Origin: Moanibacter sp964542645 | GTDB lineage: Bacteria; Verrucomicrobiota; Verrucomicrobiia; Opitutales; UBA2987 | Assembly (NCBI GenBank): GCA_964542645.1 | Contig: CAZIUG010000015.1 | Span: forward strand, 310,001-374,000 | Length of the DNA stretch: 64,000 nucleotides | Direction: 5' to 3' | In this document: in pieces, positions 54,191-62,985 of the stretch | Numbering within the stretch: the stretch's first letter is position 1 | How the letters are laid out: each line of letters opens with the position of its first letter | Translations under genes and position numbers: made by a program | The notes under the pieces: model-generated | What the model saw: only the letters and a program-made list of their open reading frames with translations | Told to the model about the DNA's origin: nothing | Database searches by the model: none

Positions 54191-55987
54191 ATGAAGATCA
54201 TCCTGCGGATCATAGGTATAACACTCCAGAACCGGGCATACCTTTTGGCTGCGTATGCTGCGATGTTTGGAGCGACCGCCGCCTATATGTTCTTACCAAA
54301 GTACATAGGGTCGGCAGTTGACGAGCTTGCCGGAATTTTTCAGGAAACCGGAGGTTCCCCATCAAATCTATTTCCGATCGCTTCAATTATCATGGCCCTC
54401 TACATCGTTCGAGGACTTCTCTCCTTTTTTCAAATGTACTTCGGAGAGGCCCTGGCTCAATTTGTGGCCTACAAGATCAGAAATGAATTCTACAATCACA
54501 TTCAATATTTGAGTTTCGGATGCCATGATCGACTCCATACCGGAAACCTAATGTCACGTGCCATTGTAGACGTAGAAAGCATCCGGCGATTCATCAATAT
54601 GGGTTTAGTCAGAGCCCCTTATTACTGTGGGCTTTTCCTTATTGTTGCAGTCATCCTGCTCAGGCTCGACTGGCGTTTGGGATTAGCGAGCATATCTTTC
54701 ATGCCAATAGTCGCCTTTAAGGCAGGATCAGTTCGACTAAAAATGCGGGAACTTTGGCTCAGCGCCCAAGAAAAAATGGGCCAGCTGACTACCGTGCTTC
54801 AGGAGAACCTAACTGGAGTCAAGGTGGTCAAAGCATTCGCCTCAGAAAAACACGAGGAGGCTCAGTTCGAAACATATAATGCAAAGGTAGCCTCCGAAAT
54901 GGTAGAGGCAGAAAAACTCCAAGCATCAAATAACTCTTTCACCCTGTTTAGCTTCCAATTCTCCATGGGAATGATCCTCTGGTTTGGGGGCTGGCGGGTT
55001 ATCAACGGACACTTGTCATTGGGAGAACTAACTCAGTTCATCATCTACATGCAAATGCTTGCCCTGCCTGTCCGAATGGTTGGTTGGTTAGTTAACGCCT
55101 ATGCTCGAGCCGTAGCTGCAGGAGGGCGGCTTTTCGAAATTCTCGACTCTAAAACAGAAGTTTTAGAAATAGAAAACCCAATCAACCTGGCTAGAGTAGC
55201 TGGACATGTCCATTTTGAAAAAGTGAGTTTCGAGTACCACCCCGGCACCTCTACCCTCAAAGAAATCGAAATCGATGTACCCCCTGGCAATGTGGTAGCA
55301 CTTCTGGGACCTCCTGGGTGTGGCAAGAGCACCATCGTTAACCTCTTATCACGCTTTTATGAAATCAAATCCGGCTCGATTCAAATTGATGGTATTGATA
55401 TCCGTGAGGTTACGCTAGAGTCCCTGCGTCGCAACGTTGGGATCGTCCACCAGGACGTATTTCTATTCACAACCTCGATTCGGAACAATATTACCTACGG
55501 TTGCGAAACTGCAACTCACGAGGACGTCATAGCAGCAGCTAAGGTTGCTCAACTACATGATTTTATTGAAAATCTCCCCCAGGGATACGACACCATCGTT
55601 GGTGAACGCGGATCTACCCTTTCCGGCGGTCAACGCCAAAGGCTTTCAATTGCTCGTGCTCTAATTCTCGATCCCCCAATTTTAGTACTCGATGACTCAA
55701 CCTCAAGCGTAGACGCCGAGACCGAGCAGTTGATTCGAGAGGCCATGGAATCGGTTATGAAGGGGAGGACAACCTTCGTAATTGCACACCGACTTAGTAC
55801 GATTTACCGAGCAGACATTATTTTAGTTCTGAAAAATGGAGCCATCGTAGAACGCGGACAACATAAGGAACTCCTCATAGCTAACGGCTTCTACCGAAAT
55901 ATTTACGAACTCCAACTACGACCCCAAGAAGAAGTAATGCGGGATATCGATGTCCCAGTCACACTTCGAAAACAGATATACGGCTGA
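54191..55987 (+). CDS. Heterodimeric ABC exporter half-transporter with degenerate catalytic site
   Basis: A 598-residue type IV ABC half-transporter. Six transmembrane helices lie in about residues 1-315 and the nucleotide-binding domain in about 340-580. Walker A is LLGPPGCGKST (about residue 371), the signature is LSGGQRQR and Walker B is ILVLDDSTSSVD. An Asp sits where the catalytic Glu should be, as in the non-hydrolysing half of TM287/288-type transporters. The D- and H-loops follow (VIAHRLSTI). Its partner begins 2 bases downstream. Substrate class (lipid, drug or peptide) is not readable. Confidence 0.93.
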   Translation: MKIILRIIGITLQNRAYLLAAYAAMFGATAAYMFLPKYIGSAVDELAGIFQETGGSPSNLFPIASIIMALYIVRGLLSFFQMYFGEALAQFVAYKIRNEFYNHIQYLSFGCHDRLHTGNLMSRAIVDVESIRRFINMGLVRAPYYCGLFLIVAVILLRLDWRLGLASISFMPIVAFKAGSVRLKMRELWLSAQEKMGQLTTVLQENLTGVKVVKAFASEKHEEAQFETYNAKVASEMVEAEKLQASNNSFTLFSFQFSMGMILWFGGWRVINGHLSLGELTQFIIYMQMLALPVRMVGWLVNAYARAVAAGGRLFEILDSKTEVLEIENPINLARVAGHVHFEKVSFEYHPGTSTLKEIEIDVPPGNVVALLGPPGCGKSTIVNLLSRFYEIKSGSIQIDGIDIREVTLESLRRNVGIVHQDVFLFTTSIRNNITYGCETATHEDVIAAAKVAQLHDFIENLPQGYDTIVGERGSTLSGGQRQRLSIARALILDPPILVLDDSTSSVDAETEQLIREAMESVMKGRTTFVIAHRLSTIYRADIILVLKNGAIVERGQHKELLIANGFYRNIYELQLRPQEEVMRDIDVPVTLRKQIYG

Positions 55988-55989
55988 CG

Positions 55990-57813
55990 ATGCAAAGTAG
56001 TATATTATCAGGCTCCCGAGAGGGTCCTGCCGACGAGAAAATTTTTGGGCAGGTTTATAACCACCGAGTTATAGCCCGGATGCTACCCTATCTTCGTCCC
56101 CAATTTCGACTGGCTATGATCGCCACTGTTGCAATGCTGATCTACACCAGCACTTTGGTTGCGATCCCATACCTTATAAAACACGGCATCGACGGCTACA
56201 TCGTCGATGGAGAGAAAGCGGACTTCCCTGGATTAAGTCTCGTGTTTCTCGTGTTTTTGCTTACGGCCGGGGCCAACTGGGCTAGTAACTACTGGCAACA
56301 ATGGGCTATGATAAAAGTCGGACAGCGCATCTTATACAGTATGCGCCGAGACATGTTCAACCATCTCCAGAAATTGTCGCTTCGCTATTTCGAAAAAACT
56401 GAAGTAGGTCGCATTATTTCCAGGGTGATGGGAGATGTAAATCAACTTCAAGAATTTATGGCTCTAGTTGTAACAACCATGGGGGACCTTCTCTCCCTCA
56501 TTGGAATTGTCACAATGTTACTCGTACTGAATCTGAAGTTAGGCCTAATTTCGATGGCCGTATTGCCGGTACTTATCGTGGTCATGGGGATTTGGCAAAC
56601 TTTCGCTCGCCAGGCCTTCATGCGGGTCAGACAAAGTATTGCTATAGTAAATTCTGCTCTCAATGAAAACATTAGCGGAATCCGCGTAGTGCAAAGCATG
56701 AATCGGCAAAAGCGCAACATGATTATATTCGAAGAAAAAAATCATGAAAACCTAAAGGCTTCCCTCTCTGGAACCAGGCTTAGTGCCATCCTGACGACGC
56801 CAGTCGACATCCTTACAGGAACCGCTATTGCCGCAGCCATTTACTTCGGTGCCGGCATGGTTGCGGGCGAGACTCTGAGGGTTGGTGCCCTGATTGCCTT
56901 TATTCTCTACATCCAACGATTCTTCGACCCCATCCGGAATTTAACCATGCAATACGGACAGTTTCAACGATCCATGGCTTCGGGGATCCGAATATTTGAT
57001 CTACTGGACACTGAGTTGGAGATTAAAGACACGGAAAATGCAAAAGCAATCCCTCCTCTCAAAGGTGAGATTGCTTTTCAGAACGTCACCTTCAGTTACA
57101 TCCCGGGTGAAGATGTCCTCAAAAATGTCAGCTTCAAAATCAATCCTGGGGAAACGGTTGCTATCGTCGGCCCAACCGGGGCTGGGAAAACGACACTGAT
57201 TTCTCTCATATCCCGTTTCTATGATGTACCCCGTGGCCAAGGATCGATTCTTGTCGACGGCTTTGATATTCGAGACGTACAGCGTAATTCTCTCGCCAGA
57301 CAAATGAGTATGGTCCTACAGGAACCGTTTCTATTTTCTGCTACCGTAGCGGAAAACATCCGATATAACCATTTAGCGGCCAGCGACCGGCAGATAAGGC
57401 AAGCTGCAAAGGCGGTTGATGCGGATGGGTTTATTACCAAACTAGATCAAGGCTACGGGACTTACCTCGCCGAGAGAGGTGTTAATCTCAGTGTTGGACA
57501 ACGACAGCTAATAAGTTTTGCCAGGGCCATTGTAGCCGATCCGCGCATCCTCATCCTTGACGAAGCCACTGCGAATATCGATAGCCATACGGAACTTCTT
57601 ATTCAAAGCGCTCTTCAGAAGCTTCTACAAAACCGGACTGCTATCATCATTGCCCACCGACTTTCTACCATTCGGGGTGCCGACAAGATCATAGTCCTGC
57701 AAGATGGTGAAATCGAAGAGATTGGGAATCACTCCAAACTAATGTCTAATGATGGACTCTATAAGCACCTCTACAAAATGACTTACGCATCCATTGAGGA
57801 GCCCCCGGTCTAA
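55990..57813 (+). CDS. Heterodimeric ABC exporter half-transporter, catalytic half
   Basis: A 607-residue partner of the preceding gene, separated by 2 bases. Six membrane helices lie in about residues 30-330. The nucleotide-binding domain has Walker A GPTGAGKTTLIS (about residue 393), signature NLSVGQRQLI (LSVGQ instead of LSGGQ) and an intact Walker B ILILDEATANID with the catalytic Glu. An altered signature here together with the Asp in the partner places one canonical and one degenerate ATP site, the standard asymmetric exporter design. IIAHRLSTIRGADK is the H-loop. Confidence 0.93.
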   Translation: MQSSILSGSREGPADEKIFGQVYNHRVIARMLPYLRPQFRLAMIATVAMLIYTSTLVAIPYLIKHGIDGYIVDGEKADFPGLSLVFLVFLLTAGANWASNYWQQWAMIKVGQRILYSMRRDMFNHLQKLSLRYFEKTEVGRIISRVMGDVNQLQEFMALVVTTMGDLLSLIGIVTMLLVLNLKLGLISMAVLPVLIVVMGIWQTFARQAFMRVRQSIAIVNSALNENISGIRVVQSMNRQKRNMIIFEEKNHENLKASLSGTRLSAILTTPVDILTGTAIAAAIYFGAGMVAGETLRVGALIAFILYIQRFFDPIRNLTMQYGQFQRSMASGIRIFDLLDTELEIKDTENAKAIPPLKGEIAFQNVTFSYIPGEDVLKNVSFKINPGETVAIVGPTGAGKTTLISLISRFYDVPRGQGSILVDGFDIRDVQRNSLARQMSMVLQEPFLFSATVAENIRYNHLAASDRQIRQAAKAVDADGFITKLDQGYGTYLAERGVNLSVGQRQLISFARAIVADPRILILDEATANIDSHTELLIQSALQKLLQNRTAIIIAHRLSTIRGADKIIVLQDGEIEEIGNHSKLMSNDGLYKHLYKMTYASIEEPPV

Positions 57814-58269
57814 AAAGCCTAACCTAAATAAAAGAATGATCATCTGAGAATAGCAGCAATATCTGAAAGCTCTTAGCCCGGCCATTAGAAAAAGAATCCG
57901 GCCCTACCCTGTAACTCGAGAAAGAAATCCGATTGCATCAAATCTCCTTCCTCAAATAGAATATTCCCCTGTTGATTTGGGTGTAAAACCACGGCATACT
58001 CAGGAAATTCTCCGTAACGAAACCAAGGACTAAATCGTTATTCCTCCTTATTTGTAACTTAGGCGGGATATCTCTTAAGGACGGAGGAGATCATTCCGTC
58101 GTGAGAATATTGCTCGTGATTCCGCGACCCCAGATTCTAGAACTGGATCTCAGGGATAATCCTCAAGTTTCCTCTCGAAGGCATCCATCAGGGTAAAACC
58201 CAACACACTCCACCAATTTTATCTGCATTGGCTTCTGCATCATTCAGTTTGCTTCCATTCAAGAGAGAT
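57814..58269. other. 456-base gap, no supported gene
   Basis: Between the ABC pair and a convergent PhyH gene. A minus-strand stretch with protein-like residues (FPEYAVVLHPNQQGNILFEE, about 57895-58045) follows aaggagg but has no in-frame start at a proper distance; it may be a decayed gene. A gacgga/tccgtc hairpin occurs near 58080. No known RNA recognised. Confidence 0.4.
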
Positions 58270-59013
58270 TCATTTCAAATGAATAATCTCTCTTTGTTCT
58301 TTTGAAAGTCGCTCACCCAACTTCTGGCTAAAGTGAAGTCCCTGTCTTCCCCAATCTGGCATATATCCTGTACTGTAGCAGAAATACAAGGTTCGGCGAG
58401 GACGACCAGAGGAATTGATTACCGAACCGTGAGTCAAAGCCTCCGTAAAGATGATCGCATCGCCGGCACGGGCAGGCACCGGAATCAGAGCCGGATTTTC
58501 ATTCGGGTGGCTTCCCCAAGGTCGAGGAAAGTTACTCTTGTGCGTCCCCGGAATGACCGCGAAACAACCATCCTCTTCTTCACAGTCCAACAACGGGAAA
58601 ACAACCTTTGTAAGGGTCGAAAGCATCTGACCGTTATGACAACGGTACTGGCACTTCGGATTTATAGGCGTACCGTGCATATGCATGCGGGTATATCCAC
58701 CTCCCCAACGATAAATTGTATAGGTGTGATTCAGCCTGTAAGGACCTCCCGTAACCTCGGAAATTACATCCAAAACAGGAGGAAGATCAATTAGGGGAAA
58801 GAATGCTGGATCGGACTCAAGTATATTCGAAATATACAGATTTTCGGGTGACCTCTCGTCACCGAGTACCAATGGGAACGGATATTTTTCAGGCTCCAGA
58901 TCTTCCAGATGGTCCAATACTTTGTTACATGATGTGAGAAGTTTGGGGGACAAAACATCTCCCAATAAGAGGAATCCCTGGAGATCAAACAGATATCTTT
59001 CTTCCTCAGTCAT
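58270..59013 (-). CDS. PhyH-family protein with HxH in place of HxD
   Basis: About 247 residues from the ATG at 59013 (MTEEERYLFDLQGFLLLGD), the usual family start; the frame is open 18 codons upstream. It has the double-stranded beta-helix of PhyH proteins: IYRWGGGYTRMHMHGTP on the first iron strand, GCFAVIPGTHKSNFP in the middle, and the distal EALTHGSVINSSGRPRRTLY with H195 and R207. The first motif reads H111-x-H113-G, with no acidic residue where HxD normally supplies iron's carboxylate ligand. Other PhyH relatives with an altered motif exist, including halogenases with HxG/A. Activity and substrate are unknown. Divergent from the TauD gene. Confidence 0.82.
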   Translation of the reverse strand: MTEEERYLFDLQGFLLLGDVLSPKLLTSCNKVLDHLEDLEPEKYPFPLVLGDERSPENLYISNILESDPAFFPLIDLPPVLDVISEVTGGPYRLNHTYTIYRWGGGYTRMHMHGTPINPKCQYRCHNGQMLSTLTKVVFPLLDCEEEDGCFAVIPGTHKSNFPRPWGSHPNENPALIPVPARAGDAIIFTEALTHGSVINSSGRPRRTLYFCYSTGYMPDWGRQGLHFSQKLGERLSKEQREIIHLK

Positions 59014-59139
59014 CTTATGATTTAAATGTAAGATTGCTATACTAAATTCGACGCACCGCCGATCCACAATAAAGGACGGATACTTTTATTATTTTCCTGG
59101 AAGGCGAGCCTTTTGTAAATATATAGTCGCGGTATCATC

Positions 59140-60003
59140 ATGGACAGCGTAAGCCTTAAATTAAAAAAGGCTACCCCTCACTGTGGAGCGGAAGTTCTGG
59201 ACTTAGATCTCTCACAATCTCTCGGGGACGACCTAGTTAGGATGCTAGAACAGGCCTTAGCGGAACATGGTGTCCTCTTTTTCCGAAACCAGAAACTAGA
59301 TCCAACTCAACAAAAGACAATCGGAACATCTTTTGGGAAACTCCATATCCATCCCGAATGGCCGCAGCTGGTTGAAGGTCATCCGGAAATTATGGAATTA
59401 CTAACAGACGAAAACTCCACATACATTGCGGGTGAAAATTGGCATTCTGATGTGTCTTGCGACATCAAACCACCTCTTGGAACGGTGTTCTATACACTCG
59501 AAGTACCACCGGTAGGCGGCGACACGCTTTTCGCAAATACATGTGCGGCTTTCGAATCACTGTCACTTCCCATGCAAAAATTTCTCAGCGGTCTAACGGC
59601 TATCCACGATGGGGAACATCACTATCGAGGGCGTTACATCGGGGATAGAGCTGAAGATAAAGACTATCCAAAAGCCACGCACCCGGTCGTGCGAACCCAC
59701 CCCATAAGCGGCCAAAACTCACTGTTCGTGAATCGTATATTCACAACCCGAATCATTGAACTTGAGGAGCCAGAGAGTGCCGAAATTCTTGGCATGCTTT
59801 TCAATCATATTGAACAACCGGAATTCCAATGTCGTATTCAATGGGAACCCGAATCCCTTGCCATTTGGGATAATCGTTGCGTCCAACATAAAGCCCTTTG
59901 GGATTACTTCCCTAACCGCCGCCATGCATTGCGGGTAACTATCGAGGGAGAAAAGCCGTTTTTTGATTCGATGGCTAAAAGTTGTCCAGCACCTCTGGAT
60001 TAA
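59140..60003 (+). CDS. TauD/TfdA-family Fe(II)/2-oxoglutarate dioxygenase
   Basis: A 287-residue protein. The iron triad is H102-x-D104 (GENWHSDVSCDIKPPLGTV) and H250 (IWDNRCVQHKALWDY), with R260/R265 for 2-oxoglutarate (PNRRHALRVTIEG). AEHGVLFFRNQKLDPTQQ is the conserved start. The family releases sulfite from taurine or opens ether bonds in related substrates. The exact substrate is unknown, and no taurine transporter is nearby. Its last 29 bases overlap the 3' end of the opposing hydroxyacid dehydrogenase gene. Confidence 0.92.
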   Translation: MDSVSLKLKKATPHCGAEVLDLDLSQSLGDDLVRMLEQALAEHGVLFFRNQKLDPTQQKTIGTSFGKLHIHPEWPQLVEGHPEIMELLTDENSTYIAGENWHSDVSCDIKPPLGTVFYTLEVPPVGGDTLFANTCAAFESLSLPMQKFLSGLTAIHDGEHHYRGRYIGDRAEDKDYPKATHPVVRTHPISGQNSLFVNRIFTTRIIELEEPESAEILGMLFNHIEQPEFQCRIQWEPESLAIWDNRCVQHKALWDYFPNRRHALRVTIEGEKPFFDSMAKSCPAPLD

Positions 60004-60967
60004 CAATGCTTTTCCAAGGGTCGCCGCGCAGGAGTGCAATAATACTGTCAGCCGCCATCAATCCCATTCCTCTGAAAGCCGTTTCACTTGCGCTGCCGAT
60101 ATGAGCGGAGATGGTTACATTATCAAGTTTAAGTAAAGGGTCATCCATGGGAATGGGTTCAGGATCCGAAACATCGATCGCCGCCCGCATAATGGAGCCG
60201 CTGGCTAATGCTTCGTACAGAGCACGCTGATCCGTCACCGGTCCGCGGGCCATGTTGATGAATATTGACGTGGGTTTCATCAACTTGAACTCCTCCTCCC
60301 CCATGATCTTCTGAGTATCCTCGGTTAGAGGACAGTGGAGCGATAAGAAGTCAGCCTCCATAAGAAGGTCTGGGAAGTTAGGCATCCACTTTACCCCCAA
60401 CTCTTGTTCAATCTCGAGCTTACGCGTCCTGGAATGATAGATTACACGCATCTCAAATCCTTTAGCCCGCCGAGCTACCTTCTGCCCAATCCCACCGAGG
60501 CCGAAAATTCCCAAAGTCTTGCCATGGACGTCCAAGCCAAGATATGGCGTCTGATCAAAGAATTTCCATTTCCCCATTCGAATGGAACGATCAGAGTAAG
60601 AGACTCTACGCGCCGCATCGAGTAAAAGAGCGAAAGTAAAATCAGCACAAGCATCCTGTAAGATTCCAGGAGTGTTTGTTAGAACAATTCCATTACGAGT
60701 CGCAGCAATAATATCGACGTTATCGGTCCCCACCGCACGATTGCCAATTACCTTAAGCCGAGTTGCCCCGTCTAGTAAATCGGCATCAAGCTGATCAACA
60801 CTCTCCGACAAGAAAGCGTCATAGAGACATGAATTCCTTACGATAAGGTCACGCGGTGGCGATTCATGACTTTCCCAAACATCAACCTCGAAGTTCTTAG
60901 ATAGCCGATCGTAGAGCTCTTGATCATGAAAATTTCTGAGAACCCATACTCTATGTTCAGTCATCAA
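59975..60967 (-). CDS. D-isomer-specific 2-hydroxyacid dehydrogenase
   Basis: A 330-residue NAD(P)-dependent reductase of the glyoxylate/hydroxypyruvate reductase type. The Rossmann motif is GIFGLGGIGQKVARRAKGFE (about residues 148-167). The Arg is in INMARGPVTD, the Glu in DVSDPEPIP and the His in ISAHIGSAS, the complete catalytic Arg-Glu-His set. After the second strand YHSRTRKLE suggests NADP preference. The gene starts at an ATG doublet. Overlaps tauD-like gene convergently by 29 bases. Confidence 0.9.
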   Translation of the reverse strand: MMTEHRVWVLRNFHDQELYDRLSKNFEVDVWESHESPPRDLIVRNSCLYDAFLSESVDQLDADLLDGATRLKVIGNRAVGTDNVDIIAATRNGIVLTNTPGILQDACADFTFALLLDAARRVSYSDRSIRMGKWKFFDQTPYLGLDVHGKTLGIFGLGGIGQKVARRAKGFEMRVIYHSRTRKLEIEQELGVKWMPNFPDLLMEADFLSLHCPLTEDTQKIMGEEEFKLMKPTSIFINMARGPVTDQRALYEALASGSIMRAAIDVSDPEPIPMDDPLLKLDNVTISAHIGSASETAFRGMGLMAADSIIALLRGDPWKSIVNPEVLDNF

Positions 60968-61027
60968 TTTGTTTAATCGGAAGTTTATTATCGGTCATGA
61001 GATGCTTGAAGAAGGCGATTCTACCAC

Positions 61028-61819
61028 TTAAACTAATTTCCTAAGAGAAGAATCATCAACCGTCTTCAAGGGACTAAAGTCACGATTGTTCTGGTACCAC
61101 GGCCGTTCCGCGCTAGTACACGCGTTACTAACGGCATTGTAAATCAAATAGAAAATGGCCCGCCTCCAAGGCGATATGTTATTCGTCGAACCATGAAGCA
61201 CATTGCAGTTAATAAGAGCTACGGACCCAGCTGCCCCGATCAACGGCTCAATACCACTCTCTTCCGCAAGATTCGTAAACGTCAAACGATCGATCTGATG
61301 CAGTGCATATCCTCGCCCTACCGCATCCTTGTGAAGTTTGGAGTCGAGAAGCCCATAACGCTGCGATCCAGGCAACACCAGTAATGGACCTGTCGCAACT
61401 GAACAGTCATCAACAAAGACGGCAGCCATTACACAGCGAGGCTCGGGCATGCCATCTATAGAATGCCATGGGGGGAAATCCTGGTGCCAATCCCATCTTG
61501 TACCCCCTCCAAACCCTGGCTTAGGGTTTAGTCGACTTTGATGGATGTAAATATCATCCTTTACAAGCTGGTGAATCGGATCCACTAATCGAGGAAGTAG
61601 AGAAAGGTGCTTAAAAGGTTCGGAATAAACGTGTAATCCAAATGCCAGCCTGGCCATTTGGGGATCGTCTCTCTCACGAATCACTTCCGGACCGGGCCGA
61701 CTGAGAATTTCAGGAATCTCTCGACTTAGAGAACTCACCTCTTCTCCATCCAATAAACTTGGGAACAACAGGTAACCCCGTTCCTCATATTCTGCGATTT
61801 GGGCTTGTTTAAGTTTCAT
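61028..61819 (-). CDS. PhyH-family dioxygenase, EctD-like
   Basis: A 263-residue protein. The stretch IHQSRLNPKPGFGGG, WDWHQDFPPWHSIDGMP and GPLLVLPGSQR closely follow the ectoine hydroxylase EctD pattern. The iron triad is H112-x-D114 and H209 (CNVLHGSTNN), with R219 or R220 for 2-oxoglutarate. No ectABC genes are in the window, so ectoine itself is not assured; a related small molecule may be the substrate. On the minus strand 61 bases from the first hydroxyacid dehydrogenase. Confidence 0.88.
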   Translation of the reverse strand: MKLKQAQIAEYEERGYLLFPSLLDGEEVSSLSREIPEILSRPGPEVIRERDDPQMARLAFGLHVYSEPFKHLSLLPRLVDPIHQLVKDDIYIHQSRLNPKPGFGGGTRWDWHQDFPPWHSIDGMPEPRCVMAAVFVDDCSVATGPLLVLPGSQRYGLLDSKLHKDAVGRGYALHQIDRLTFTNLAEESGIEPLIGAAGSVALINCNVLHGSTNNISPWRRAIFYLIYNAVSNACTSAERPWYQNNRDFSPLKTVDDSSLRKLV

Positions 61820-62013
61820 GATCTATTGCCTCTATCGTCATTTGAATCAAAGGGATCTACTCGATTCCAAGTCTCACTAACGACCTTCTGCTCGTCTCGA
61901 CTATTTTCCAACACACGCCCTTCTTCCAATGCTTCATCCACAGTGTTGTACTTTTTACTCTTCAGACTTAGATTCCAACATAACACAAGATTGAATTCCG
62001 AGAGGTTTTAGGC

Positions 62014-62985
62014 TTACCTGTCTACCCGGTAAAGCGGCTCTAAACCTTGCGCCACACGGTTTAAATTCTCCGCAGCCACTCCTGCACGCTTACGAGCAGT
62101 ACCGTCTGTACAACCGGCAATATGTGGAGTCGTAATCACATTAGGCAATTGATACGCAGGCAAGGAAGAGTCGGGGGGTTCATGCGAAAAAGTATCAAGG
62201 CCGGCACCACCCAATCTATTGTTAAGCAAGGAATCACACATGGCCGATTCGTCTACCAATGCACCACGTGCCACATTGATGATACAAGCGGTCGGTTTCA
62301 TCATACCGATCCGGCGGGCATCTATAATATGTCGCGTCTCAGGCGTGAGGTGAAGATGAACTGACAAGTAATCACTCTCCGTCACTACCCGATCGATATC
62401 TTTCGGAGTCCCGATGAATTCCGGTTTCAACTCGTCTAAGACTTCGTCTTCGATCTTTCTCACATCAATGGCTTGGATCCGTATTCCAAAAGGAGAGGCC
62501 CTCCGCGCAAGATCCTGGCCGCTAGCCCCGAAACCAATTATCCCCAGCACCTTGCCAGTTAGTTCCATCCCTGTAGGCTTGTACAATTCACCTGACTTGA
62601 AATTTGAAGAAGCCTGACCGTAATAGCGCGAAAGCATCAGGATATACATCATGGCACATTCAGCCAAGGCAACGCTGCTAAACTGACCAGGGCAATTGGC
62701 AACCGCAAATCGTCTGGTCTTCATGTAATCTATGTCAACATGATCAAGCCCTGTCCCAAGTATTTGCCATAGCTTGGCATTTACAGCCGCATCGTACATC
62801 TCGCGAGTGCCCATGCTGCCCCCAATATCAAGGACTGCTTCCACTCCAGAGAACTGCTTCTCAATTGAAGCACCATAATCAATAATTTCCAGATTATGAT
62901 GAGGAGATACCGCACTTATCACTTCTTCCTCCCAAACAGGTTCTATAAGTGCATGTGGAAGAAATAAAACATTTAGTTGCTTCAT
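62014..62985 (-). CDS. D-isomer-specific 2-hydroxyacid dehydrogenase (second copy)
   Basis: A 323-residue oxidoreductase with Rossmann motif GIIGFGASGQDLARRA (about residues 148-163). The catalytic set is intact: Arg in INVARGALVDE, Glu in FSHEPPDSS, His in ITTPHIAGCTD. It is clearly divergent from the copy at 59975. After the second strand AIDVRKIE has an Asp that favours NAD. Its start overlaps the stop of the upstream UxuA-like gene by 4 bases, so the two are coupled, and a joint pathway (dehydration and hydroxyacid reduction) is likely. Confidence 0.9.
   Translation of the reverse strand: MKQLNVLFLPHALIEPVWEEEVISAVSPHHNLEIIDYGASIEKQFSGVEAVLDIGGSMGTREMYDAAVNAKLWQILGTGLDHVDIDYMKTRRFAVANCPGQFSSVALAECAMMYILMLSRYYGQASSNFKSGELYKPTGMELTGKVLGIIGFGASGQDLARRASPFGIRIQAIDVRKIEDEVLDELKPEFIGTPKDIDRVVTESDYLSVHLHLTPETRHIIDARRIGMMKPTACIINVARGALVDESAMCDSLLNNRLGGAGLDTFSHEPPDSSLPAYQLPNVITTPHIAGCTDGTARKRAGVAAENLNRVAQGLEPLYRVDR

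Noticed and set aside
57895..58060. Minus-strand protein-like frame after an aaggagg site
   Set aside because: The good ribosome-binding site is not followed by an in-frame start; two frames look equally plausible, so neither is supported.
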